DNA of 64,000 bases from an uncultured Hymenobacter sp. (GTDB lineage: Bacteria; Bacteroidota; Bacteroidia; Cytophagales; Hymenobacteraceae), in assembly GCA_913776615.1 (NCBI GenBank), contig CAJYPK010000024.1, positions 62,001 through 126,000 of the forward strand. The letters run 5' to 3'. The position numbers were made by a program, and so were the translations under genes. Positions 41,798-51,300 of the stretch are shown here, piece after piece. The notes beneath the pieces were generated by a model. It was given only the letters and a program-made list of their open reading frames with translations. It was not told the origin of the DNA and made no database searches. Every line of letters starts with the position of its first letter. The first letter of the stretch is position 1.

Positions 41798-43570
41798 ATG
41801 CGCGCCTCCAACTACGACAAGTTGCCCTTCGTGCCGGTCGCGGCCGAGGCCGATGCTTGCCAGACCGGCTGGGTCGCCATTGCCGCCCGGCTGCAAGCGG
41901 CGCTCCCGACCCCGCCGGCGGCTGGCCCGCCGCTGGTGCTGGCGGTTGAGTGCTACCCCGGCACCGACCTCGCGCAGCTGCAACGCGAGCTGGTAGCGGC
42001 CCTGCGACCGGCGCTGGTGCTGGTGGCCGACGACCTATACTACCCCGCCGCCGAAATCGACCGGCTGGTGGCCGGCCCACTCACCGACGATCCCGTCTTC
42101 GGCCGGCTCAACGGCCTGACGGTATCCGATTTCCTCGACCCCCAGCGGCTGCAACCGGCGCAGGCCGCGCTGGCCGCCGCCACCGGCCAACTGGTGCTGG
42201 TGCTGGGCACCGGGGCCACGCTGGTGTGCCCGGCCCCCACGGTGCTGGTTTACGCCGACCTGGCCCGCTGGGAAATTCAGCAGCGGCAGCGGCGCGGCGA
42301 GATTGCCAACCTGGGCACCACTAATTTTTCCGAAAAAGCCAGCCTCAAGTACAAGCGGGCCTTTTTCGTGGATTGGCGGGCGGCCGACCGGCTGAAGAAG
42401 CAGGTGCTGCCCCAGGCGGATTTTCTGCTCGATACCAACGACCCCGCCGCGCCCAAGCTGCTCGCCGGGGCCGCCCTGCGGGCCGGGCTGGCGGCTACGG
42501 TGCGGCGGCCGTTCCGGGTGGTGCCGTTTTTCGACCCCGGCCCCTGGGGCGGGCAGTGGATGCGGGCCGTGTGCGGCCTGCCCGCCGGCCCGGCCAACTA
42601 CGCCTGGTGCTTCGACTGCGTACCCGAGGAAAACTCGCTGCGGCTGGGTTACGGAATGGCGCAGGTCGAAATCCCCAGCCTCGACCTCGTGCTGCTGCAC
42701 CCCCGCGAGCTGCTGGGCGAGGCCGTGCACGCCCGCTTCGGCACCGAGTTTCCCATTCGCTTCGACCTGCTCGACACGATGGGCGGCGGCAACCTCTCGC
42801 TGCAAGTGCACCCGCTCACCGAGTACGCGCAAGACCAATTTGGCCTCACCTACACCCAGGACGAAAGCTACTACCTGCTCGATGCTGAGCCGGGCGCGGT
42901 GGTGTACCTGGGGCTGAAGGAAGGGGTTGACTGTCAAGAGATGCTGACCGACTTAGAACGCGCCCAGGACGACCCGGCGGCTCCTTTCCCGGCCGCCGCG
43001 TACGTCAACGAGCTGCCGGCCCGCCCGCACGACCACTTCCTGATTCCGGCGGGCACCGTGCACTGCTCGGGGGCGGGCAGCATGGTATTGGAGATTTCGG
43101 CGACGCCCTACATCTTCACCTTCAAGCTCTGGGACTGGCAGCGGCTGGGGCTCGACGGCCGGCCCCGGCCCATTCACCTGGCCCACGGTGCGGCCAACAT
43201 CCAGCCCGACCGCACCACGGCCTGGGTCGCCCAAAACCTGGTCAACCAAGTAACGGACGTGGCCAGCGGCCCCGACTGGCGCGAGGAGCGTACCGGTCTG
43301 CACGAGCGCGAGTTTATCGAAACGCGCCGGCACTGGTTTACCGGCCCGGTGCCGCACCACACCCACGGCGGCGTGCAGGTCCTCAACCTGGTGCAGGGGG
43401 CCGAGGCGGTGGTCGAAAGCCCCGGCGGCGCCTTCGAGCCCTTCGTGGTGCATTACGCCGAAACGTTCATCGTGCCGGCGGCGGTGGGGGCCTACACCAT
43501 CCGGCCCCACGGCCCGGCCCTCGGCACCGAGTGCGCCACCCTGAAAGCCTACGTGCGGACCCGGGCCTAG
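41798..43570 (+). CDS. manA: class I mannose-6-phosphate isomerase, long Bacteroidota form
   Basis: A 590-residue protein that interconverts mannose-6-phosphate and fructose-6-phosphate. The C-terminal half is a cupin isomerase with zinc ligands in LSLQVHPL (Gln336, His338), TQDESYY (Glu356) and GTVHCSG (His422). The first ~210 residues form an extra domain (VECYPGTDLAQLQ, then DLARWEIQQRQR and YKRAFFVDWR) that resembles a nucleoside-kinase/P-loop-like fold but lacks a clear Walker A. Usual class I enzymes have ~300-420 residues. ATG 41798 is chosen after a run of T. It heads a plus-strand series with deoR and the MFS porter. Confidence 0.9.
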   Translation: MRASNYDKLPFVPVAAEADACQTGWVAIAARLQAALPTPPAAGPPLVLAVECYPGTDLAQLQRELVAALRPALVLVADDLYYPAAEIDRLVAGPLTDDPVFGRLNGLTVSDFLDPQRLQPAQAALAAATGQLVLVLGTGATLVCPAPTVLVYADLARWEIQQRQRRGEIANLGTTNFSEKASLKYKRAFFVDWRAADRLKKQVLPQADFLLDTNDPAAPKLLAGAALRAGLAATVRRPFRVVPFFDPGPWGGQWMRAVCGLPAGPANYAWCFDCVPEENSLRLGYGMAQVEIPSLDLVLLHPRELLGEAVHARFGTEFPIRFDLLDTMGGGNLSLQVHPLTEYAQDQFGLTYTQDESYYLLDAEPGAVVYLGLKEGVDCQEMLTDLERAQDDPAAPFPAAAYVNELPARPHDHFLIPAGTVHCSGAGSMVLEISATPYIFTFKLWDWQRLGLDGRPRPIHLAHGAANIQPDRTTAWVAQNLVNQVTDVASGPDWREERTGLHEREFIETRRHWFTGPVPHHTHGGVQVLNLVQGAEAVVESPGGAFEPFVVHYAETFIVPAAVGAYTIRPHGPALGTECATLKAYVRTRA

Positions 43571-43679
43571 CCGGCGGTGGCCGCCCCGAGCCTAGCCAGG
43601 TAAAGAACAGGCCGCCAACTTTGCCGCGACAACCGCTCGCAACAACCACTTCTTACCAGCGGTTTCCAACTTTTTCAAT

Positions 43680-43762
43680 GAAATTAAAAATTGATAAATT
43701 AAAAATGAACAAGCAACTGATCTGCAAATTTTTAATTTATCATTTTTGATTTTTAATTCAAT
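43680..43762. repeat. Family H AT-rich inverted repeat, copy 2
   Basis: GAAATTAAAAATTGATAAAT and the complementary ATTTATCATTTTTGATTTTT arm, about 20 bases apart. It ends 31 bases before the DeoR start and is the most AT-rich part of the gap, so it may hold or control the promoter. Confidence 0.8.
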
Positions 43763-43793
43763 CAGAAGAAGTGCGCAACTCGAAAATTTCTCT

Positions 43794-44594
43794 ATGTCTG
43801 ATATCCTACTTCCCGACAACGCCGCCGCGGTCCGCGCCCAGGCCATCATGGAAAAGCTGCTGCACGCCGGTACCGTGACCGTCGATGAGCTGGCGGCGCA
43901 ATTCGGCGTGTCGGTGGCCACCGTGCGGCGCGACCTCGTGGAGCTGGAGCAGCGCGGCCGGCTGCGGCGCACCCACGGCGGCGCGGTGCCCCGTGAGCCC
44001 CTGCTCTACGAGCCCTTCCGCTACGATTCCAGCTTTCACGAGCAGATAGACCGCAACCTGGCCGAGAAGCGTCGCATCGGGCTGGCCGCCGCCGCGCTCA
44101 TCGCGCCGGGCGAGATTATCTCGCTCACGGCGGGTACCACCACCACGCAGGTCACGCGCAGCCTGCGGCCTGGGGCCAACGTGACGGTGGTCACCAACAC
44201 CGTGAACGTGGCGATGGAACTCAGCCACCGCCGCGACGTGCGGGTGTTCGTCACCGGCGGCTTTCTCACCGGCGGCTGGTTTTCGCTGGTGGGGCCGGCC
44301 ACGGCCCAGGCGCTCAGTCAGTTCTTCGTCGATAAGGTCTTCATTGGCGTCAACGGCATCGACGCCCAGCGGGGGCTTACCTCCCTGCACCCCGAAGAAG
44401 CCGCCATCATCCAGGTGATGCTGCGCCAGGCCAAGCGCCGCATCGTGGTAGCCGACCACACCAAGCTCGGCACGGTAGCCACCTCGCTCATCTGCCCCAC
44501 CGCCGAGGTGCATCAGCTCATTACCGATACGGGGGCTACGGAGGCGCAGATAGCGCCTTTCCGGGCGCTGGGTATCGAGGTTATAACGGTGTAA
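43794..44594 (+). CDS. DeoR/GlpR-family transcriptional regulator
   Basis: A 266-residue regulator. The N-terminal winged HTH has VDELAAQFGVSVATVRRDLV (~24-43), followed by LEQRGRLRRTHGGAV, the DeoR signature. The C-terminal sugar-isomerase-like sensor has ISLTAGTTTTQ and DKVFIGVNGID, where phosphosugars bind. ATG 43794 (MSDILLPDN) is preferred to 43746. It is set between manA and the sugar porter, and probably senses a phosphosugar such as mannose- or fructose-6-phosphate to control the cytoplasmic branch of the locus (inference). Confidence 0.93.
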   Translation: MSDILLPDNAAAVRAQAIMEKLLHAGTVTVDELAAQFGVSVATVRRDLVELEQRGRLRRTHGGAVPREPLLYEPFRYDSSFHEQIDRNLAEKRRIGLAAAALIAPGEIISLTAGTTTTQVTRSLRPGANVTVVTNTVNVAMELSHRRDVRVFVTGGFLTGGWFSLVGPATAQALSQFFVDKVFIGVNGIDAQRGLTSLHPEEAAIIQVMLRQAKRRIVVADHTKLGTVATSLICPTAEVHQLITDTGATEAQIAPFRALGIEVITV

Positions 44595-44608
44595 TGATTA
44601 AATTTTTA

Positions 44609-44689
44609 GTGTAACACCAAGCTCCAGCTTGGTGAATTGCTCGGCGAGCGCGTCCGGACGCCTCACCAAGCTGGAGCTTGGTGTTACAC
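44609..44689. repeat. Family C inverted repeat, copy 3
   Basis: GTGTAACACCAAGCTCCAGC and its complement with ~30 bases between, starting 15 bases after the DeoR stop and ending 58 before the MFS start. Confidence 0.93.
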
Positions 44690-44747
44690 CGGGGCAGGCA
44701 AACTGCTATAAAATCCTTCCCTCCAGTCTTCCTTTTCCACCCACCCC

Positions 44748-46127
44748 ATGCCCTCCCAAACTGCCCCCGCCCGGCCCCTGGCCCCAGTGGCTGCCGCCCC
44801 GCCCCCCGCCGGCCCCGGCTACGTGTACCTGATTGCGGCCGTCGCGGCATTGGGCGGATTGCTTTTCGGCTTCGACACGGCCATTATCAACGGGGCGTTG
44901 GTCTTCCTGAAAAAGGACTTCGGTCTGAGCGACGGGCAAACCGAGCTGGCGGCCAGCAGCATCCTGTTTGGGGCGGTGGCGGGGGCGGCCCTCGCCGGCT
45001 GGCTTACCGACCGCTACGGGCGGCGGCGGTTGCTATTCGGGGCGGCGGCGCTGTTTACGGCGTCGGCGCTGGCGGCGGCGGTGCCGCGCACGCTGGCCGA
45101 GTTTGTGGCGGCGCGGTTTGCGGGCGGGCTGGCCATTGGAGTAGCCTCGCTGCTGGTACCGCTCTACATCGCCGAGATTGCCCCGGCCCGCATTCGCGGG
45201 CAGCTAGTGACGCTCAACCAGTTGGCCATCGTGACGGGGATTTTGCTGGCCTACGTGGCCAGCTACTACCTGGCCGGGCTGGGGCTGGGGGCGTGGCGCT
45301 GGATGTTTGCCGCCGCCGCCGTGCCCTCGCTGCTGTTTATGCTCACCCTGTTGCTGGTGCCCGAAAGCCCGCGCTGGCTACTGGGCCGGGGCCGCGCGGC
45401 CGAAGCCCTGGGCACGCTCACCCGCCTCAACGGCCCGGCCATTGCCGCCGCCGAGGCCGCCGACATCCAGGCGTCGCTGGCCGACGAGCAGGCGGCGGGG
45501 GCCAGCCTGGGCCAGCCGCGCCTGCGCCGGCCGCTGCGCATTGCGGTGGTGCTGGCCGTGTTGCAGCAGGTTACCGGCATCAATACCATTCTCTACTACG
45601 GCTCCCTCATTCTTACCGAGCACAGCGGGCAGAGCGCCGCCTCGGCCATCGGGGCCAACGCCCTGATCGGGGGCATCAACTTCGCGGGCACCATCGTGGC
45701 GCTGTTCGTCATCGACCGGGTGGGGCGCAAGCCGCTGCTGCTCGTGGCCTCGGGCGGCATGGCGCTGGCACTGGGGGCGCTGGTGCTGGCCTTGCAGCTG
45801 CACGCGCCCGGGCCGTGGCTGCTGGGGCTCATCATGCTGTACGTGGCCTGCTTCGCGGTGGGGCTGGGGCCGGGCGTGTGGGTGGTGATTGCCGAGATTT
45901 TTCCCAACGCCGTGCGCGGCCGGGCGGCGGCCCTGGCCACGGTGGCGCTGTGGGCGGCCTGCACCGCTATTTCGTTCACCTTTTTGTCGTTAGTGAAAAC
46001 GGCGGGCCTGGCGGGCGCATTTGGGCTCTACGCGCTACTTTCGGCCTTCACCTTCGGCTTTGTGTGGCGGGCCGTGCCCGAAACCAAGGGCCGGACCCTG
46101 GAGGAGATTGAGCGTGGTTGGCAGTAG
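44748..46127 (+). CDS. MFS sugar porter (XylE/GalP type)
   Basis: A 459-residue, 12-helix proton-sugar symporter. All sugar-porter marks are present: GWLTDRYGRRRLL after helix 2, PESPRWLLG before the central loop, QQVTGINTILYYG in helix 7, DRVGRKPLL in helix 8-9 loop and PETKGRTLEEIE at the C-terminus. In this locus it most likely carries free mannose across the inner membrane after periplasmic mannosidases act. Another frame over the same DNA is long but lacks these motifs. It precedes the ECF sigma gene by 108 bases. Confidence 0.95.
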   Translation: MPSQTAPARPLAPVAAAPPPAGPGYVYLIAAVAALGGLLFGFDTAIINGALVFLKKDFGLSDGQTELAASSILFGAVAGAALAGWLTDRYGRRRLLFGAAALFTASALAAAVPRTLAEFVAARFAGGLAIGVASLLVPLYIAEIAPARIRGQLVTLNQLAIVTGILLAYVASYYLAGLGLGAWRWMFAAAAVPSLLFMLTLLLVPESPRWLLGRGRAAEALGTLTRLNGPAIAAAEAADIQASLADEQAAGASLGQPRLRRPLRIAVVLAVLQQVTGINTILYYGSLILTEHSGQSAASAIGANALIGGINFAGTIVALFVIDRVGRKPLLLVASGGMALALGALVLALQLHAPGPWLLGLIMLYVACFAVGLGPGVWVVIAEIFPNAVRGRAAALATVALWAACTAISFTFLSLVKTAGLAGAFGLYALLSAFTFGFVWRAVPETKGRTLEEIERGWQ

Positions 46128-46235
46128 GGGAGAGGTGCCCGCCGCCCGTTCGGCTGACTTAGATGCTAATACGATTAAGCACTGCCGAGCTTGCCCGCCC
46201 GGCAGCGGCGGGGGCCTTCTAACTACCTAACTAGT

Positions 46236-46826
46236 ATGCAATTGCTCGATGCTTCGCAGTGGAATGAATTTCTGGCGGGCAGCAGGCAGGCATTCGAGCG
46301 CATTTTTCTGGCGCACTACGACGAGCTCTACCGCTACGGGGTGCGCCTCACTGGCGACGAGGAAGTGGTGAAAGACTGCATCCAGAACCTGTTTCAGCGC
46401 CTCTGGCAGCGCCGCCAGGCGCTGGGGACCATTGCGGAAATCCGGCCCTATCTCTTCACCGCGCTGCGCTACCACATCACCGACGAGGCCCGCGCTCAGA
46501 AGCGCCGCTCGGCGCTGCAAAGCGGCTACCTCGGCGACGCTCCCGTGCAGCCCTCCCCCGAGGAATTTCTAATTGCCCAGCAGCTCACCGCCGAGCAGCA
46601 AGCCCAGCTGCTGGCCGCCCTCCAGCAGCTCAGCAACCGCCACCGCGAAGCCTTGTACCTCAAGTTTTTCGACGGCTTCGCCTACGACCGCATCGCCACG
46701 ATTATGGACCTCAACCCGCAGTCGGTGCGCAACCTGGTACACCAAGCCATCAAGCGGCTGCGCCAGGTGCTGCCGCACTCGCTGCTGCTCGTGTTATACG
46801 AGCTGCTGTCGAAGTTATTATGCTGA
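46236..46826 (+). CDS. ECF RNA polymerase sigma factor (SusCD-associated)
   Basis: A 196-residue sigma-70 family protein with region 2 (FLAHYDELYRYGVRLTGDEE, DCIQNLFQRLWQRR) and region 4 (SNRHREALYLKFFDGFAYDR, PQSVRNLVHQAIKRLR). It belongs to the group next to FecR and SusC genes. By family, it is released from the FecR anti-sigma when the STN domain of SusC senses its oligosaccharide, and then transcribes the susCDE-GH operon. ATG 46236 matches the family start. Confidence 0.95.
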   Translation: MQLLDASQWNEFLAGSRQAFERIFLAHYDELYRYGVRLTGDEEVVKDCIQNLFQRLWQRRQALGTIAEIRPYLFTALRYHITDEARAQKRRSALQSGYLGDAPVQPSPEEFLIAQQLTAEQQAQLLAALQQLSNRHREALYLKFFDGFAYDRIATIMDLNPQSVRNLVHQAIKRLRQVLPHSLLLVLYELLSKLLC

Positions 46827-46936
46827 AAATTAAGTTGTTACGATGGTGGGGGTACAGCCCCGCGCAATCGACATCAACAAGTGTTTTGTGAAAGGCAATC
46901 AGAGATACTTGGCACCCAACACGCCCGCAACTTTCC

Positions 46937-47088
46937 CCTGTCATTGCGAGCGCAGCGAAGCAATCGCATCAGGACGGGCCGCTCGGGTGTGATTGCTTCG
47001 CTACGCTCGCAAGGACAGGGGGGCGGTCTGCCTTGGCTGGCTGGTAAAAGTTCAGGGGTGATTGTTTCGCTGCGCTCGCAATGACAGG
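46937..47088. repeat. Family J repeat cluster
   Basis: Three units of the form CATTGCGAGCGCAGCGAAGC...: one forward (46937-46965) and two inverted (46990-47018 and 47060-47088). They lie in the 407-base gap between sigma and fecR genes, ahead of an AT-rich patch (47140-47165). Units of this type are widespread in bacteria. Confidence 0.85.
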
Positions 47089-47233
47089 CGGAAATAGGGG
47101 CTGGGCTTAAGATTAAGTATCTGTTTGCAAGAACGTTAAAAATTATTTTCAAAAATTTCTCCGCCCGATAGAGTACAAAACCCGCCCTCGTTCGTGGTCA
47201 GGAAAAATCAGGTTACTTCTCGCTTGCCCGCCT

Positions 47234-48283
47234 ATGGATTTTACGCAGTACTCGGTGAATGATTTCGTGGCGGACGAGTCGTTTCAGGCCTACGTGGCCG
47301 ATGCCGGCTCGGCGGCGGGGCAGTTCTGGCAGGCCTGGCTAACCCAGCACCCGGCCCAGCAGCTCGCGGCCGACCAGGCCCACGCCCTCGTGCAGGGCCT
47401 CGGCCCGCGCCAGCTGTTCCCGGTGCCGGCCGAGCTCAAGCAGCAGGAGCTGCTGCGGCTGCGGCAGGCGCTGGGGTACGAGGAGCCGCGGCCCTGGCTG
47501 CGCTGGCAGCGGCGCACCCGGCGGCTGGCCGGCGCGGGGGCGCTGGCTTTGCTGGCCGCCGCGGCGTGGTGGCAGTGGCCGGCCGGTACCGGCCCCACCA
47601 CGCGCTACGTGGCTGGCCCGCAGCAGCCGCGCACCCTCACCCTGCCCGATGGCTCGGTGGTGGTGCTCAACGGCAACGCCACGCTCACCACGGCCCGCCG
47701 GTGGCCGGCCGCCGCGCCCCGCGAGGTGTGGCTGACGGGTGAGGCGTACTTCCGCGTCACGCACCTCGCCCCGGCGGCCGTGCGCGACGTGGCCACCGCC
47801 CCGGCCAGCGCCAAGTTTGTGGTGCACGCGGGCGGGCTCGACATCGTCGTGCTGGGCACCCAGTTTAACGTTAATAGTCAGCCAGCCAGTACCAAAGTGG
47901 TGCTCAGCTCGGGCAAGGTGGCCGTGGCCCGCCGCGCCTGGTTTACCACCGAAAACGTGCTCATGCAGCCCGGCGACCTCGTCGAAACCACCGCCGCCGC
48001 GCCGGCCCTGGCCCGGCGGCACGTGCAGCCGGCCCTGTACTCGGCCTGGACCCAGGGCCAGCTGCGCTTGCAGCAAACCTCGGTGCGCGAGCTCGCCCAG
48101 CTGCTGCGCGACGCCTACGGCTGGGAGGTCATCGCCACCGACCCGGCTCTGCTGGGCCAGACGCTCACCGGCGTGCTGCCCGCCAACGATTCTACCCTGC
48201 TGCTACCCGCCCTGGCCAAGTCGCTGGGCATCGAGGCTACCCGCCGCGGCAACGTGGTGCGCTTGCAGCCGCTGGCCCGGTAA
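47234..48283 (+). CDS. FecR-family anti-sigma factor
   Basis: A 349-residue inner-membrane protein with an N-terminal cytoplasmic sigma-binding region, one membrane helix (~98-115, LAGAGALALLAAAAWWQW), and a periplasmic FecR domain: LPDGSVVVLNGNATLTTAR, EVWLTGEAYFRV and VLGTQFNVNS. The C-terminal secretin/STN-like domain (VRELAQLLRDAYGWEV, LTGVLPANDS) contacts the STN domain of SusC. It inhibits the sigma factor encoded upstream until signalled. The gap to sigma is unusually long because of the family J repeats. Confidence 0.95.
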   Translation: MDFTQYSVNDFVADESFQAYVADAGSAAGQFWQAWLTQHPAQQLAADQAHALVQGLGPRQLFPVPAELKQQELLRLRQALGYEEPRPWLRWQRRTRRLAGAGALALLAAAAWWQWPAGTGPTTRYVAGPQQPRTLTLPDGSVVVLNGNATLTTARRWPAAAPREVWLTGEAYFRVTHLAPAAVRDVATAPASAKFVVHAGGLDIVVLGTQFNVNSQPASTKVVLSSGKVAVARRAWFTTENVLMQPGDLVETTAAAPALARRHVQPALYSAWTQGQLRLQQTSVRELAQLLRDAYGWEVIATDPALLGQTLTGVLPANDSTLLLPALAKSLGIEATRRGNVVRLQPLAR

Positions 48284-48341
48284 CCCGGGCTACCGCCCTT
48301 CCTTCCGCTCTTCTACTTATTCCTTTTTTCCCACCCGTTAC

Positions 48342-51300
48342 ATGGCAAACTTTACCCGCTACGTGCGCATGGCGCTGCTGCTGGGGGCCGTTCCCAGCGC
48401 CAGCCAGGCCCAGGGGGCCTTGGCCCTGGCCGTGCAGAGCCCCCGCCTGCCCGCGGCTCCCGGCCGCCCCGCCGCCGCCCAGGTGCCCCTGGAAGCTTTC
48501 TTGCAGGAGTTGCAGGCTACCTACAAGGTTAATTTTCTGTACCGCAACCAGCTAGTAGCCGGCCGCTACCTGGCCAAGGACCACCCGGCCTTCAAATCCC
48601 TGCCCGAGGCGCTGCGCTACCTCACCCGGCAGAGCGGCTTGCAACTGGAGCGCCTGCGCGAGGGGCTGTACGTCATCGTGCCCAAGCCCGCGCCCAGCCC
48701 GGTGCCGGTGTCGCAGGTGGAAGTGCCGCCGGTGGTGCCCTCGCTGCTGGCCTCGGCCGGGGCGGCGGTGCTGGCCGACGTGCCCGTGGCCGGCCGCGTC
48801 GTCGATGCCAAGGGCGCGGGCCTGCCCGGCGTGACCGTCGTGGTGAAGGGTACCACCCAGGGCACCACCACCGACCCCGACGGTAAGTTCAGCCTGCAAG
48901 TGCCGGCCGGGGCCACGCTCGTATTTTCCTACATCGGCTACGTGCGGCAGGAAGTGCCGGTGACCGGGGCCACCACTAGCCTGGCCGTGACGCTCGCCGA
49001 CGAGGCCCAGGCCCTGAACGACGTGGTAGTGGTGGGCTACGGCACCCAGCAGCGCGCCAACGTGACGGGCGCCCTCAACACCGTGAACGGGGCCACGCTC
49101 GAAAACCGCCCCGTGACCAACGTGGCCCAGGCCCTGCAAGGCGCCTCGCCCAACCTCACCATCCAGCAGAACAGCGCCGAGCCGGGCGCGGGCCTCAACA
49201 TCAACATCCGGGGCGTGGGCACGCTGGGCAATGCCTCGCCGCTGATTATCGTGGACGGCATCGCGGGCTCGCTCAACGCGCTCAATCCGAATGATATCGA
49301 GAGCATTACGGTGCTCAAGGATGCCGCCTCGGCCGCCATCTACGGTTCGCGGGCGGCCAACGGCGTACTGCTCGTGACCACCAAGCAGGGCGCGCTCAAC
49401 CAGAAGCCGGTCATCAGCTACAACACGGTGCTGGGCTACCAGGCTCCGAATTTTCAGCGCAAGCCCGTGACGGGCGTGCAGTTCATGGAGCTGAAAAACG
49501 AGGCGCTCGTCAACTCGGGGCAGGCCCCGCAGTTTACGCCCCAGCAGATCCGCGACTTCGCCGCCCACGGCGACTACGACTGGCAGCTCAACCAGGTACT
49601 CAAAAAGCAGGCGTTCCAGCAAAATCACAACCTGAGCGTGAGCGGCAGCTCGGGCAAAACCCGCTACCTGCTCTCGCTGGGCTACGTGGACCAGAACAGC
49701 CTGTTTTACGGCGACAACTACGGCTTCAAGCGCCTCAACGCCCGCCTCAACCTCACGACCCAGGTAACCGACCGGCTCAAGCTCGGGGCCATTTTCTCCT
49801 ACGCCCACGTGGGTACCCGCGAGCACACTTTTGATACCCAATGGATTATCAGCGACGCGGCCCGCATCCCGGTTATCTACCCGGTGCAGGACGAGCAGGG
49901 TAACTACGTGACCCCCGCCACGGCCAGCGATAACTCGGTCAACCGCCTGCTCAACGGCGGCCTGCGCACCAATTCCAACGACAACGGCTTCGCCAACCTC
50001 AACGCCGAGTTTGAGATAATCAAGGGGCTGCGGCTGCGCGGCCTGGTGGGCGGCGACCTGTGGAACTACCAGAACGACGAGTTTCAGCGCAGCCTCCAGT
50101 ACGTGACGCTCGACGGCTCGCCCACGGCCGGCGGCGACGGCAACAACTCGGTGCAGAACCGCAACCAGCGCACCCTGCTCACCAACTACCAAACCACCCT
50201 CAACTACGACCGCACCTTTGCCGACAAGCACAGCGTGCAGGCGCTCGTGGGCTACTCCACCGAGCACTACACCGACGACCGCCGGGGCATTCACGTCATC
50301 AACATTCCCGGCAACCAGTTCGGCGTCATCAACAACGGCACCACCTACGCCGGCATCAGCGACCCCAGCGGCGGCTACCACGCCAACGGCACCTACGGCA
50401 ACCAGGAGCAGTGGGCGCTCAACTCGGTATTTGGGCGCCTGAACTACAGTTTTGCCGGTAAGTACTTGATCGAGGGTAGTTTCCGCTACGACGGCTCGTC
50501 GCGCTTCGCCGCCGACCGCCGCTGGGGCTTCTTCCCCTCGGGCTCGGTGGGCTGGCGGCCGCTCGAAGAGAATTTTCTGGATTTCCTGAAGTCTACGCTC
50601 AGCGACCTCAAGGTACGCGCCTCGCTGGGGCAGCTCGGCAACCAGAACATCGGCCTCTACCGCTACCTCAGCACTGTGAGCCTCGCGCCGGGTACGTACT
50701 CGTTCGGCGGCGTGCCGGTGTCGGGCTCGTACTTCAGCACCTCCAACGCGGGCATTACCTGGGAAACGGCCACGATGGGCAACGTGGGGATCGACCTGGC
50801 TTTCTTCCAGAATGCCTTGTCGTTCAGCGCCGACTACTTCGATAAGCGCACCAGCAACATCCTCATCGACCTGCCGGTGGCCGGCGTGTTCGGGGCCGGC
50901 GCGCCCACCCAGAACGCGGCCAAGGTGCGCAACCGGGGTTGGGAAGTCTCGGCCACTTACCGCATGCGCACCGAGCGCGGCTTCAACCAGAGCCTGAGTT
51001 TGAACCTGGCCGACACCCGCAACACCGTGCTCGATACCAAGGGCGTGGAAACCATCCGGGGCGGCGACGCCACCAACATCATCCGCGAGGGCTGGCCCAT
51101 CAACTCGTACTTCGGCTACCGCACCGCCGGCCTCTACCAGACGATGGAGGAAATCGCCGCCGGCCCCAAGCCCTCGTTCGTGGCGCCCGGCACGGTGCGC
51201 CCCGGCGACATCCGCTACGTAGACCGCAACGGCGACGGCGTCATCAACCAGGACGACCGCTTTATCTTGGGCAACCCGTTTCCGCGCTACACCTTCGGGG

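Noticed and set aside
44678..46111. Plus-strand open frame overlapping the MFS gene in another phase
   Set aside because: Arg/Gly/Ala-rich shadow without membrane segments; the 44748 frame has all sugar-porter motifs.
46874..47152. Short frame with repeated CERSE motifs resembling a cysteine-rich repeat protein
   Set aside because: The motif is simply the translation of the family J DNA repeat.
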